NCBI RefSeq assembly: GCF_011634775.1
Contig: NZ_JAALXT010000002.1
Span: 124,001 to 188,000 of the forward strand
Length of the DNA stretch: 64,000 bases
Origin: Thalassoroseus pseudoceratinae
GTDB lineage: Bacteria > Planctomycetota > Planctomycetia > Planctomycetales > Planctomycetaceae
Reading direction: 5' to 3'
Shown here piece after piece: positions 8,994 to 17,398 of the stretch. The notes beneath the pieces are model-generated. The model was not told the origin of the DNA, searched no databases, and saw only the letters and a program-made list of their open reading frames with translations. The position numbers and the translations under genes are program-made. The first letter of the stretch is position 1. Each line of letters opens with the position of its first letter.

Positions 8994-10261
8994 TACAAAT
9001 CATCCTGCCCGGTGTAGTTGCAAACGATGGCGCGAAGTTTGCGACGGAGGACTGCGTAACTGAAAAAGCGGGTGGCGAGTTCGTAATTCGTTTCCACCAT
9101 CTCCGCTCGGTAGACATCATCTTCAATGACCCGGCGAACTTGCTCGGCGACGCTTTTCGTGAGGAATCCTTCCATCGTGATGACGCGAAACCCTTTCGGT
9201 TCGATGTCGCTACGGAAGATCGAATACCGATTCACTAGCACTGGCTTCTTGAAGTAGAACGCCTCTAATAGGGCATTGCCGAAACCTTCGTACAAACTGG
9301 GATACGTCACGAAGTCGGCGTGCGGATAGGTGTCCCACAGCGAATAAATCTTGTGGCCGTCTTTGTCGGAGTGCCGAGTTTCCCCGACGCGAGTATCGAC
9401 GAACCGCAGATCGACACCGGCGGCATGGGCCATCTCAACGAGGGCTTGTTGATATTCGAACCCTTCGTCACCGGATGAATGCGTAATGACCAACTTGAAC
9501 CGCGGGTCTTTCAACTGAGCGAGCAAGTCGATCGAGTGTTCGATCCCCTTCCGTGGCACCACACGTGTCGGTTGCAGCACGAGAATGTCATCGGGAGACA
9601 GCCCGATTTCCTCACGGAAGTCGGCGGCGTATTGGTCTTGCGGTTCCGGCGGTGTTTCGAAGTCGAGCACGTTCGGCACAAGAATCGACGAACAGCCGGT
9701 GCGGTGAGCCAAGTCGAGTTGGGCGGGCGTGTTGATTGTCACGTGATGAATGTTGGGGAGTCGCGGCGGAAACGCCATCTCCAAATAGTCACCAACCGCG
9801 TTGACGGCGAACCGATCGCGTTCCCAGTAGAAATCGTGGTGATGGGCGATCGTGGGGAATTCGGTTTCCGCGATGAACTGCGTGAGGGCCACTCCTAGCG
9901 GAATATTCATCGGAATGCACAACGCATTCTGCACGATGAGAATGTCGATTTTGAACTTCTCGACGAACTCGTAAATCGTGTTCTTGAGATGCTCGGCGAT
10001 CGAATTGATTTTGCGGGTGATCTCTGGAGACCGTCGCATGCCCCCAAATACGGCATTGTTGATGCGTTGAATGTCCGGGTGGCCGAAATACGCTTCGGGG
10101 ACTTCCATCGAGAAATCGGGGTCGCGGTCGAGTTTGCCAGCGTACCAATAGCTGACGTGTCGATGATCCCACAACACCTGAGCCCACTTCGCACTTTCGA
10201 GCGATACGCCATCGGTGCCAGCGAACCGAGTCGAGACGAAACCAATTTTTTGCGAACTCAT
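8993..10261 (-). CDS. GT4-family glycosyltransferase (mannosylglucosylglycerate synthase-like)
   Basis: A 422-residue GT-B glycosyltransferase. The N terminus ([16 protein letters not shown]) forms the acceptor-domain glycine loop, and the C-terminal domain has [15 protein letters not shown] and the donor-binding [16 protein letters not shown] motif with its paired glutamates. It transfers a sugar from an NDP-sugar donor. The N-terminal pattern resembles GT4 enzymes that build mannosylglucosylglycerate or related compatible solutes; that assignment is moderate. It is the first gene of the operon with the GH13_18 phosphorylase, so the pair probably makes and recycles one small glycoside. The upstream region of about 220 bases is shared with a divergent SMP-30 gene. 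Confidence 0.8.
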   Translation of the reverse strand: MSSQKIGFVSTRFAGTDGVSLESAKWAQVLWDHRHVSYWYAGKLDRDPDFSMEVPEAYFGHPDIQRINNAVFGGMRRSPEITRKINSIAEHLKNTIYEFVEKFKIDILIVQNALCIPMNIPLGVALTQFIAETEFPTIAHHHDFYWERDRFAVNAVGDYLEMAFPPRLPNIHHVTINTPAQLDLAHRTGCSSILVPNVLDFETPPEPQDQYAADFREEIGLSPDDILVLQPTRVVPRKGIEHSIDLLAQLKDPRFKLVITHSSGDEGFEYQQALVEMAHAAGVDLRFVDTRVGETRHSDKDGHKIYSLWDTYPHADFVTYPSLYEGFGNALLEAFYFKKPVLVNRYSIFRSDIEPKGFRVITMEGFLTKSVAEQVRRVIEDDVYRAEMVETNYELATRFFSYAVLRRKLRAIVCNYTGQDDL

Positions 10262-10484
10262 CGCGGTACGGCTTTCCTTTCCGATGTGGCGACAACACTC
10301 GACGAGACACGGTCGAGGATGCGGGAGTTGGCAGAATAGCCCGCACTTCGCTGGCGCTCAAGCCGGATACCGCATGCAAGAAGGAAATTCGCGATCGGTC
10401 GCGGGTTTTCGTGTGGGATCAATCTACGGTATAACAGAAATATGCTGACATGCCTTCTCCACCATTCCTGAGAGAGACCTCGCC

Positions 10485-11375
10485 ATGACACTTCTTCACC
10501 GCCTCAAACTTCTTGCCATTGGCTTGTTGATCGGGTTGCCCATCGAACTCTGTGCCGCGGACGCGGGCTTGGTCGCTGACGGTGCGAAAGTCGAAAAGCT
10601 GGCCGACGGTTTCAAATTCACCGAAGGACCCGCCGCCGATGCCGAGGGCAATGTGTACTTCACCGACATTCCCAACGCTCGCATTCACAAGTGGTCGGTC
10701 GAAGGAAAACTGAGCACGGTCCGGGAGAATAGCGGTCGGGCTAACGGACTGTACTTCGACAAAGACGGAAATCTCCTCGCTTGCGAGGGCGGCAGTCGTC
10801 AACTCACGCGGATCACGCTTGGCGACAAGTTGAAAGTGGAGGTTCTCGCCGATTCCTATAACGGCAAGAAACTCAACAGCCCGAACGATCTATGGATTGA
10901 TGCTCAAGGTGGTGTGTACTTCACGGACCCGCGTTACGGCAGTGAAGATGGGTTGGAACAAGATGGCTATCACGTTTACTATCTGCCAGCTGGTGGCGGA
11001 GAACTCCAACGGGTGATCGGCGATCTCGTGAAACCCAATGGAATCATCGGAACAGCTGACGGAAAAACGCTCTACGTGGCCGACGCGGGCGGTGGGAAAA
11101 TCTATGCTTACAAAATTCAGAAACCCGGTGTACTCACCAACCGCAAGAAACTCATCGACAGCGGTTCCGACGGCATGACGCTCGACGAAAAAGGCAACAT
11201 CTATCTGACGCGAGGTCATGTCCAAGTCTACAAACCCAATGGCGAAAAGTTGACGACCATCGAAGTCCCCGAAGGACCGGCCAACGTCACGTTCGGGGGC
11301 AAAGACAACAAGACCCTGTTCATCACCGCCCGCACAGGGTTCTACGCTGTTCAGATGAATGTCAGTGGTCAATAA
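10485..11375 (+). CDS. Exported SMP-30/gluconolactonase-family protein
   Basis: A 296-residue six-bladed beta-propeller of the SMP-30/gluconolactonase/LRE group. A signal peptide (about residues 1-23, ending LCAA) predicts a periplasmic or exported location. FTEGPAADAEGNVYFTD, NSPNDLWIDAQGGVYFTDP and the later VKPNGIIG and SDGMTLDEKGNIYLT segments carry the family's metal-binding Glu, Asn and Asp positions. Members hydrolyse sugar lactones such as gluconolactone; the real substrate is unknown. A GAGAGA stretch lies upstream of the ATG. It stands alone, divergent from the glycosyltransferase operon. A 6-bp hairpin (ACCCGA/TCGGGT, 11375-11392) follows the stop, without a T-tract. Confidence 0.9.
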   Translation: MTLLHRLKLLAIGLLIGLPIELCAADAGLVADGAKVEKLADGFKFTEGPAADAEGNVYFTDIPNARIHKWSVEGKLSTVRENSGRANGLYFDKDGNLLACEGGSRQLTRITLGDKLKVEVLADSYNGKKLNSPNDLWIDAQGGVYFTDPRYGSEDGLEQDGYHVYYLPAGGGELQRVIGDLVKPNGIIGTADGKTLYVADAGGGKIYAYKIQKPGVLTNRKKLIDSGSDGMTLDEKGNIYLTRGHVQVYKPNGEKLTTIEVPEGPANVTFGGKDNKTLFITARTGFYAVQMNVSGQ

Positions 11376-11432
11376 CCCGAAAACACTCGGGTGCCACGGT
11401 TCTAAGTTCCTTCTTCAACGAATACGTTCTCA

Positions 11433-12665
11433 ATGTTAACCGTCGACGCGGCTTTGGCCGCCATCTTGGAACACGTCCAATCGTTCGCGCCCAATGCGTG
11501 CCCGCTGAGTGACGCATTGGGTTTGACGTTGGCTGAGGAAATCGTCAGCGGGCAGGACTCGCCACCGTTCGACAAAGCCCTGATGGACGGTTACGCCGTG
11601 CGGTCTGTGGATGTCAGATCGGGCACCGCGACGTTGGATGTTATCGAAGAAATCACCGCCGGTCGCACACCGACGAAACCGATCGAGGCGGGACAGGCAA
11701 CCCGCATCATGACCGGAGCGCCGATTCCCGACGGAGCGGATGTCGTCGTTCGTGTAGAGCATTCCAATTTCGCTGAGGATGCAAACCAAGTTCACCTGGA
11801 AACAACCGATCAATCACCCGGCACGAGCATTCTGCGTCGCGGGGCGGCAATGAAATCTGGCGAAACGATTCTTCCCGCCGGACGCGTGCTGGGGCCGCAA
11901 GAAATCGGTGTGTTGGCGGAGTTGGGGCAAGCGCGGGTGTCGGTCTATCGGCGTCCGAAAGTCGCTGTCCTCGCAACGGGTGACGAGTTGGTGCCCATCG
12001 ACGAAACACCCAGACCAGGGCAAATTCGCAACTCGAACGAAACGATGCTGTGTGCTCAACTACGACGAGCGGGGGCCGAACCCGTGCCGTTGGGCATTGC
12101 CCGAGACGACCGCGAAGACTTGGCCGCGAAAATTCGAGAGGGATTGAAGGCAGACATCTTGATCCTTTCCGGTGGCGTCTCGGCGGGCAAGTTGGATTTG
12201 GTCCCGTCGGAATTGGAAGCGGCGGGCGTGCGAGAGGTCTTTCACAAAGTCCGCGTCAAACCTGGCAAACCGATCTGGTTCGGAGTGCTGGACGAAGATG
12301 GAAAAGACGTTAAATCCGGGGCATCCCGGCGGTTTGTATTCGGGTTGCCGGGAAATCCGGTCAGTAGTATGGTCTGTTTCGAACTGTTCGCCCGCACGGC
12401 AATCCGACGGCTGATGAACATCGACCACCCAGAACCGCTTCAGAAAACCGGACAAATCACGATCAACTTTCAGCACAGCGGAGACCGTCCGACCTATCAC
12501 CCAGCCAAAATTCACTGGACGGTTGCCGGTCCCCGCATCATCCCATTGCCGTGGCAAGGTTCCGCGGACCTACGAGCCACCGCAGACGCCAACGCCCTCG
12601 CCGTGTTTCCCGCTGGCGACAAGAGTTATCAGCAGGGGGACATCATTGGTTTTGTGCAACTTTGA
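11433..12665 (+). CDS. moeA: Molybdopterin molybdenumtransferase MoeA
   Basis: A 410-residue cytoplasmic enzyme that inserts molybdate into adenylated molybdopterin, the last step of molybdenum-cofactor synthesis. Recognisable elements are PPFDKALMDGYAVR, the MTGAPIPDGADVVVRVE segment, VAVLATGDELV, GQIRNSNETML, SGGVSAGKLDLV, RVKPGKPIWFG and GLPGNPVSSMVCFE, in the order expected for MoeA domains I to IV. The length matches the family. No other molybdenum-cofactor gene is adjacent. It is followed within 20 bases by a palindromic repeat element and then by the DCC-family gene. Confidence 0.95.
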   Translation: MLTVDAALAAILEHVQSFAPNACPLSDALGLTLAEEIVSGQDSPPFDKALMDGYAVRSVDVRSGTATLDVIEEITAGRTPTKPIEAGQATRIMTGAPIPDGADVVVRVEHSNFAEDANQVHLETTDQSPGTSILRRGAAMKSGETILPAGRVLGPQEIGVLAELGQARVSVYRRPKVAVLATGDELVPIDETPRPGQIRNSNETMLCAQLRRAGAEPVPLGIARDDREDLAAKIREGLKADILILSGGVSAGKLDLVPSELEAAGVREVFHKVRVKPGKPIWFGVLDEDGKDVKSGASRRFVFGLPGNPVSSMVCFELFARTAIRRLMNIDHPEPLQKTGQITINFQHSGDRPTYHPAKIHWTVAGPRIIPLPWQGSADLRATADANALAVFPAGDKSYQQGDIIGFVQL

Positions 12666-12680
12666 ACGGAAAATGGTGGA

Positions 12681-12745
12681 GTGCGTCGTGACGCACCGCA
12701 ATGGGCAGACCTTCCTGAATCATGGTGTGTCGCGACGCATCCTAC
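12681..12745. repeat. REP-like palindromic repeat pair (GTGCGTC/GACGCAC family)
   Basis: Two copies of the palindrome: GTGCGTCGTGACGCAC at 12681-12696, and a degenerate copy GTGTGTCGCGACGCATCC running into CTAC at 12725-12745. Related copies are at 13161-13186 and 15236-15255. All lie between genes. Confidence 0.75.
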
Positions 12746-12758
12746 GAATACAATCACA

Positions 12759-13157
12759 ATGACCGACCATCCCATCATTATTTTTGACGGCGAATGTAAC
12801 CTGTGCGAGTCATCGGTGCAGTTTGTGATTCGCCGCGATAAAGACGCGAAATTCCGGTTTGCGTCGGCTCAGTCGGAGGCGGGGCAAGAGTTGCAGGAGC
12901 AATATGGTCTTGACTCAATTCAAACGGGGACGATGATTCTTATTCAAGACGGCAAAGCGTACACCAAAAGCGATGCCGCCTTGCGAATTGCCGGGGAACT
13001 CGATGGGCCGTGGAAGGCGATGGCCGTCTTCCGCATTGTCCCGCGATTTCTCCGCAACGGAGTGTACGGAATCATCGCCCGCAACCGGTACCGCTGGTTT
13101 GGCAAAAAAGACGAATGCATGATGCCCACCCCGGAACTGCGAGAACGGTTTTTGTAA
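12759..13157 (+). CDS. DCC-family thiol-disulfide oxidoreductase-like protein (DUF393)
   Basis: A 132-residue protein of the DCC/DUF393 family, named for its N-terminal DxxC-x-x-C motif; here DGECNLC lies near residues 9-15. Further family features are RRDKDAKFRFASAQSEAG, the SDAALRIAGELDGPW segment and the C-terminal YGIIARNRYRWFGKKDEC. The fold is predicted to be thioredoxin-like, but no specific substrate is known. I chose the ATG at 12759, which places the conserved IIFDGECNLC at the normal distance from the N terminus; an upstream in-frame start runs through the palindromic repeat and is unlikely. Copies of the repeat flank the gene on both sides. Confidence 0.9.
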   Translation: MTDHPIIIFDGECNLCESSVQFVIRRDKDAKFRFASAQSEAGQELQEQYGLDSIQTGTMILIQDGKAYTKSDAALRIAGELDGPWKAMAVFRIVPRFLRNGVYGIIARNRYRWFGKKDECMMPTPELRERFL

Positions 13158-13160
13158 ATC

Positions 13161-13186
13161 CGTAGGGTGCGTCGCGACGTACCCTA
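13161..13186. repeat. Palindromic repeat, full-length copy
   Basis: A near-perfect palindrome: GTAGGGT, then a CGTCGCGACG core, then ACCCTAC. It lies between the DCC-family gene and lnt and is the most complete copy of the family also seen at 12681-12745 and 15236-15255. Confidence 0.75.
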
Positions 13187-13217
13187 CAAAATTGACCCTG
13201 TCCAAGGACGGACGACT

Positions 13218-15125
13218 ATGCCATCAACGACTGCCCCCCAAGAACCCATGCCGTCCACCACTCCGAGTTCGCCGTCCTCGCCCGATGTGCAACCTGTCGC
13301 ACCACCGAAACCCCGCAAAGGCGGTGAGATGACGGTCGAGGATATCATCGCCAATGCGCGGAAAGCTCCGGTGCTGGCGGGAAGTCGGGGGGCATGGATT
13401 CTCTCCGCGATCACCGGCGTGTTGATGTGGGCCAGTTTCACCCCGCTCGATTGGGGATTCCTCGGCTGGTGGGCGTTGGTGCCGATGTGCCTGCTGATCC
13501 GGCTGCCAAAGCCAACGCGGTGGATGTACACAGCGACGCTCACATGTGGGTTTGTCAGTTCCTTGGCGATGCTTCAATGGATGCGACTCGGCGATGTCAT
13601 GATGTACCCCGCATGGGTGGCGTTGTCGTTCTATCTCGGATTGTACTTTCCGATCTTCGTGGGGCTCTCCCGCACGGCGGTTCACAAATTGCAAATGCCA
13701 ATGACGTTGGCGGTCCCGGTGGTCTGGGTGGGACTGGAGTTTTTCCGGGCGCGGCTGATGACCGGTTTCGCGTGGTATTTCCTGGGGCACACGCAGTATC
13801 AGTTTGTGGAATTGATCCAAATCAGCGACATCACTGGCGCGTACGGCGTGAGTTTCGTCGTGGCGATGGTCAGTGCGTGTGCGGCGGGTTTGGTCTCGGT
13901 GCGAGTGTTCGACAAACTCAAAATGTTGCCTCCAGGTGTGGGTGTCGAAGCCGTTAGCGAACCCACACGAAAACGCCAGGCACTTGCGGTCGCTGCAACG
14001 CTGCTTGTTTTCGGCAGTGTGCTGACGTACGGAATCGTTCGACGATCGGAAGCGAAATTCGTGGACGGTCCGCGAGTCGCACTCGTACAGGGCAACTTCC
14101 CGGTGAGTGTCAAACACGACCCGAACGAAGGCGAACGCATTTATCGGATGCACGAATGGCTCACCGGTCGAGCCGTGAGTGTCGGCGAACATCCGGATCT
14201 CATTGTGTGGCCGGAAACGATGTACCGCGTCCCGTTGTTGGAAGCCGATGCCAACGCATCCGACACGAAACTTCGCGAAGCGTCTCCCTATATTCCTGTG
14301 GAAGCTTGGCGAAAACGGCAGGTTCACGGAGCCCTACAAGAACTCTGCGAACGCTGCGGAGCGGGCTTGATTATCGGCATCGATACGTTCGCGGTCGGTG
14401 AATCCAAGATGCAACGCTTCAACTCGGCAGCGTATGTACTGCCCGAACGTGGCGTGGTCTCGCGTTACGACAAACTCCACCGCGTGCCTTTCGGCGAATA
14501 CTTCCCGCTGCAAGATGTCTTCCCCGCGTTGCGTTCCTTCACGCCGTACGGCTCCGGTTTGGACGCCGGTGAATCCGCAAAGGTTTTTCAGCTCGGCTCT
14601 TACCGCATCGCTCCGGTGATCTGCTACGAAGACACGGTCCCACAGCTTGTCCGCGGCATTGTCAAAGGCACCATGGAATCGTCGTCCGATGGGAAGCCGG
14701 TCGACATGCTTGTTAATCTGACGAACGACGGTTGGTTCAAGGGGTCGAGTGAACTTGATCAGCATTTGATCACGGCTCAATTCCGAGCGGTCGAGTGTCG
14801 CACGCCGATGGTGCGAGCGGTCAACACCGGCATCTCCGCGTTCATCGATGGTGATGGCGTCGTGCGGGAGCCGGAAATCTTCTTCGATGGCGACAAACGG
14901 GAAGTCACCACCAGCCGCGACCCCGAAACCGGACGGCTCAAGAAATCCCTGAACGCCATGATGGTCGCCCCCATCCCGCTCGATGCCCGTCAAAGTTGGT
15001 ACGTCCAAACCGGCGACTGGTTCAGCGGCACCTGTGCAGTCGCTGTCGTGGGGATCTTCGGCTTCGGACTCTGGTACGGTCGCCGCCGCAAGAATACCGA
15101 AGATGCCTTGACGACAATGGTGTAA
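13218..15125 (+). CDS. lnt: Apolipoprotein N-acyltransferase
   Basis: A 635-residue inner-membrane enzyme that adds the third acyl chain to lipoproteins. After a Pro/Ser/Thr-rich cytoplasmic leader of about 60 residues come about six hydrophobic helices, then a periplasmic nitrilase-like domain and a final membrane helix near the C terminus. The catalytic triad is visible as Glu in VWPETMYR, Lys in RYDKLHRVPFGEYFPL and Cys in VICYEDTVPQ. The segment FNSAAYVLPERGVVSRYDK is also family-typical. The ATG at 13218 has AAGGACGGA upstream. The leader and total length exceed E. coli Lnt (about 510 residues), as is common in planctomycetes. Lipoproteins later in the window would be substrates. Confidence 0.94.
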   Translation: MPSTTAPQEPMPSTTPSSPSSPDVQPVAPPKPRKGGEMTVEDIIANARKAPVLAGSRGAWILSAITGVLMWASFTPLDWGFLGWWALVPMCLLIRLPKPTRWMYTATLTCGFVSSLAMLQWMRLGDVMMYPAWVALSFYLGLYFPIFVGLSRTAVHKLQMPMTLAVPVVWVGLEFFRARLMTGFAWYFLGHTQYQFVELIQISDITGAYGVSFVVAMVSACAAGLVSVRVFDKLKMLPPGVGVEAVSEPTRKRQALAVAATLLVFGSVLTYGIVRRSEAKFVDGPRVALVQGNFPVSVKHDPNEGERIYRMHEWLTGRAVSVGEHPDLIVWPETMYRVPLLEADANASDTKLREASPYIPVEAWRKRQVHGALQELCERCGAGLIIGIDTFAVGESKMQRFNSAAYVLPERGVVSRYDKLHRVPFGEYFPLQDVFPALRSFTPYGSGLDAGESAKVFQLGSYRIAPVICYEDTVPQLVRGIVKGTMESSSDGKPVDMLVNLTNDGWFKGSSELDQHLITAQFRAVECRTPMVRAVNTGISAFIDGDGVVREPEIFFDGDKREVTTSRDPETGRLKKSLNAMMVAPIPLDARQSWYVQTGDWFSGTCAVAVVGIFGFGLWYGRRRKNTEDALTTMV

Positions 15126-15162
15126 ACGCTGATCGGCATCCGTATCAAACGATCAATCTGGC

Positions 15163-15255
15163 GCCACTGGCTCTGCCAGTGCTTCACGAGTTGGGGGCAA
15201 TTCTTGGTTTGCACTGGCAGAGCCAGTGGCACTCGGCGTCGTGACGCACCCTACG
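15163..15255. repeat. Inverted repeat (CCACTGGC/GCCAGTGG family) plus a GCGTC palindrome copy
   Basis: A perfect 20-bp inverted repeat: the arm 15163-15182 is the exact reverse complement of 15211-15230, with a 28-base loop. Each arm is itself nearly palindromic (CACTGGC/GCCAGTG). Directly after it, 15236-15255 holds a half copy of the GCGTCGTGACGC repeat ending in CCCTACG. It may also act as a hairpin behind lnt. Confidence 0.85.
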
Positions 15256-15266
15256 TGACTACCGAG

Positions 15267-16211
15267 TTAAACCTCACTACGAATGGTCCAAAACACGAGA
15301 TTTCCTTCAGAACCTACAGTGATTGCGTGTCTGCCGTCATGCGAGCATGAAACAGCGTGCGGTACCCCGTGTTCATGAGGTGAGTCTTGGAGCATCCAAT
15401 TGCGTTTTCTATTTGATATGTCTACAAGACCGACTTCTCCCATGAAACCTAATGTAAGCAGTATTCGATTACTTTTGTATAGAAGTGAGTCCATCGAAAT
15501 AACAGAAAAAGGTGTTCTGTGTCGAGCAATCGCTTGTTTTATCGCACCGTTGTAAATAGCCAATTCTGCTTCACCTTCACCGCCAGATGTTGCGAAGCAA
15601 AAGATCCCTTCTTGCAATGAGCAAATGCACTGGACCGGATCAGTAGAGATGCGAAGTGGCTCAGCAATTGGCTGCAACTTGTAATCGACGATATGAACAT
15701 ATCCGAGCAAATCACCTACAGCGATTGCTTTGCAATTTCCCCACTGTATTTCTTCTATACACAAGAGTGGTTCATCCGTTACACGTGAAGTGGTTAAATC
15801 ACCTCTGTTTTTCTTGATGGAACATATTTCTCCAGAAGCTAGACAAATAACTATCTCTCCACTGGCACGTGCGACACATCCAGATGGTGTGCTTGAGACT
15901 TGTTGAGCCTCGAAGTCTTTAATAGCTCCTGACTCAAATTTGCCCCATCCCACATGTTGCTCGGTGGCGATTGCCATAAACGGATTTTTGCCGTAACAAA
16001 AGCTGAGGGCTTGGATCTCCTCATCAAATTGGATGCATGGCATCTTAATAGGTGGATCATCTCTCGAGACCCAACCCAAGTTTGCGTCGGAAGTACACAA
16101 CATGAAGGAGTCAGACTTAGGGGATTGGATGACTGGGGCAATGAACTGAACGCTTGAGTTTTCAGTTGTATGTATCCATATCCTCGCTGGGACAAGTTCA
16201 AATGACGACAT
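15267..16211 (-). CDS. Orphan WD40-like beta-propeller protein
   Basis: A 314-residue predicted cytoplasmic protein with no signal peptide. The chain is a series of short beta-rich units. The last unit (HAVSCSHDGRHAITVGSEGNLVFWTI) is a good WD40 blade with a His-Asp/Gly pattern and a terminal Trp. Earlier blades are degenerate. The DNA is visibly more AT-rich and its codon use differs from neighbouring genes, suggesting horizontal acquisition. It lies 30 bases downstream of the 150-residue orphan on the same strand, so the two form a small operon. Repeats of the CCACTGGC family border the pair on both sides. Propellers of this kind often serve as binding platforms; the function here is unknown. 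Confidence 0.72.
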   Translation of the reverse strand: MSSFELVPARIWIHTTENSSVQFIAPVIQSPKSDSFMLCTSDANLGWVSRDDPPIKMPCIQFDEEIQALSFCYGKNPFMAIATEQHVGWGKFESGAIKDFEAQQVSSTPSGCVARASGEIVICLASGEICSIKKNRGDLTTSRVTDEPLLCIEEIQWGNCKAIAVGDLLGYVHIVDYKLQPIAEPLRISTDPVQCICSLQEGIFCFATSGGEGEAELAIYNGAIKQAIARHRTPFSVISMDSLLYKSNRILLTLGFMGEVGLVDISNRKRNWMLQDSPHEHGVPHAVSCSHDGRHAITVGSEGNLVFWTIRSEV

Positions 16212-16240
16212 GATACTCTCTCAAGCAACATTTAGGACAT

Positions 16241-16693
16241 TCAAGGCGTCAGTAAGTTGAAGCATCCATTCTGCATTCTAGAAAACAGTCCGTCGACGTA
16301 TTTTTTTAAAGTTAAGGCCGGCTGAGCAGTACTCAATTCTTCGAGGAGATCTAAGTATATCGAGTTTGAGGTTTCCGAAGTTAACAACTTGTGTGCACGA
16401 GCAATTTGGCCTTGATTCAAGGCTACATATGCCTGCTTGAGTTTCTTGTTTGCAAGAATACAATTTGCTGCTTCTACGTTGTCAGTGATGATACCAGCAC
16501 CTAGGCCCGCCACTATTCCAGCTTTAATTGACAGTCCCTTCCGAAAGTTTTTCCAATAGTCGTTACTATTTGCAAATGACTGCCCACGTTTCACCAAGTC
16601 ATCGACCGATAAAGCAGTGCCAGGTTTTCTAAGTCGATTAGCGTACTTCGGATGATGTTTCTTCTTGATGTATGTCTCCCGGCTGGGCGGCAC
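16241..16693 (-). CDS. Orphan 150-residue basic protein
   Basis: A protein of about 150 residues with a basic N terminus (IKKKHHPKYANRLRKPG), a glycine-rich hydrophobic stretch (about residues 53-70, containing KAGIVAGLGAGIITD) that could be a membrane or amphipathic segment, and a helical C-terminal half with a possible tetratricopeptide-like pair (KQAYVALNQGQIARAHKLL). The start is uncertain: the first in-frame start is a GTG at 16693 without a clear ribosome-binding site. It lies just inside a palindromic repeat, so the 5' end may have been cut by the repeat. The AT-rich composition matches the downstream propeller gene. No family is recognised. Confidence 0.6.
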   Translation of the reverse strand: MPPSRETYIKKKHHPKYANRLRKPGTALSVDDLVKRGQSFANSNDYWKNFRKGLSIKAGIVAGLGAGIITDNVEAANCILANKKLKQAYVALNQGQIARAHKLLTSETSNSIYLDLLEELSTAQPALTLKKYVDGLFSRMQNGCFNLLTP

Positions 16694-16712
16694 TGGCGGA
16701 AGTTGTTTCTCG

Positions 16713-16741
16713 GGGTGCCACTGGCAGAGCCAGTGGCACCC
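16713..16741. repeat. Perfect palindrome of the CCACTGGC/GCCAGTGG family
   Basis: A perfect 13-bp inverted repeat (GGGTGCCACTGGC and its complement) with a 3-base AGA loop. It is the same family as 15163-15230. It marks the right border of the two-gene AT-rich island and the left border of the decayed cation-efflux fragment. Confidence 0.85.
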
Positions 16742-16762
16742 GGCGCTCTTCGATCAGTGGAC

Positions 16763-16993
16763 CATCAAAGAACGGAAGGACTTCCGGCGAGAATCCAAAC
16801 CGAATTGCAAAAACTTGATTGGGGCCAGGACGCCCGGGTGCGTCTGCGTGGACACGGGCAAGTCTTTTTCGGAGAGGCCTTCATCGCCCTCGAAGATTAG
16901 CGGAATTTGATCCCCCGCGTGACGGAAGCTCAAGAACTGATCTTCAATCTCGATTGGTGTGTTTAGGACATCGTCGTGCAACTGATGCCAGCG
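16763..16993 (+). pseudogene. Remnant of a cation-efflux (CDF-type) transporter C-terminal domain
   Basis: In one frame the conceptual protein reads GLPARIQTELQKLDWG, RGHGQVFFGEAFI, then after an in-frame TAG (16898) LIPRVTEAQELIFNLDW, then after another TAG (16964) DIVVQLMPA. The alternating pattern resembles the cytosolic C-terminal domain of cation-diffusion-facilitator transporters. The membrane part is absent: the palindrome at 16713-16741 replaces it. Two in-frame stops and the missing N terminus argue for a pseudogene. The family call rests on pattern recognition alone and is tentative. The remaining DNA up to 17398 contains no supported gene. Confidence 0.4.
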
Positions 16994-17122
16994 GGATTCG
17001 ACGCCGCGGAACAACGGAACGAGGAGTGACTCGCCAGCCTTGGCACATTCGTGACGCAGAGGTTGTCGTCGATGTCCCGCGTGACATGGTGAAATGTCAT
17101 CTTTTTTAGCGCCGCCCGAATT

Positions 17123-17167
17123 TCGACAAGAACCCCATGCAAAGTGGGGTGTTTAAGTTCTTGTCGA
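17123..17167. repeat. Nested inverted repeat in a non-coding region
   Basis: TCGACAAGAAC at 17123-17133 is the exact reverse complement of 17157-17167; inside it CCCC and GGGG can pair as well. This makes a stable hairpin of about 45 bases within the gene-poor stretch 17000-17398. No T-tract follows, so it is not a typical terminator. It could be the end of a mobile element or a structured RNA. Confidence 0.6.
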
Positions 17168-17398
17168 GCGTCAACTTCATACTGCTTGAAGAGGGAGTGT
17201 GAAGCGTGACGGGCGTGTGTTTTGAAGTCTCGATCAAACAACGCGCGGAGCCTTCCTATTTCTGTAATGGGGGCAAAGTTTAGTCACTCGACCCAATTGG
17301 TTTGAGGGGCTACCGGTCCGCGCTGCCACGTGTGATCTCGTGCGGGCAACGTGTTGTTGGGTGACTGTCGTTGGCGAGTTTGTATCCAAAGGGTTGTC

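Noticed and set aside
13224-14327. A 367-codon leftward open frame opposite lnt
   Set aside because: The rightward frame has the full Lnt catalytic triad; this frame shows low-complexity His/Arg-rich sequence typical of an antisense shadow.
16754-17241. Two leftward open frames near the transporter remnant
   Set aside because: They have no recognisable motif or ribosome-binding site, while the rightward frame carries a plausible transporter pattern with stops.
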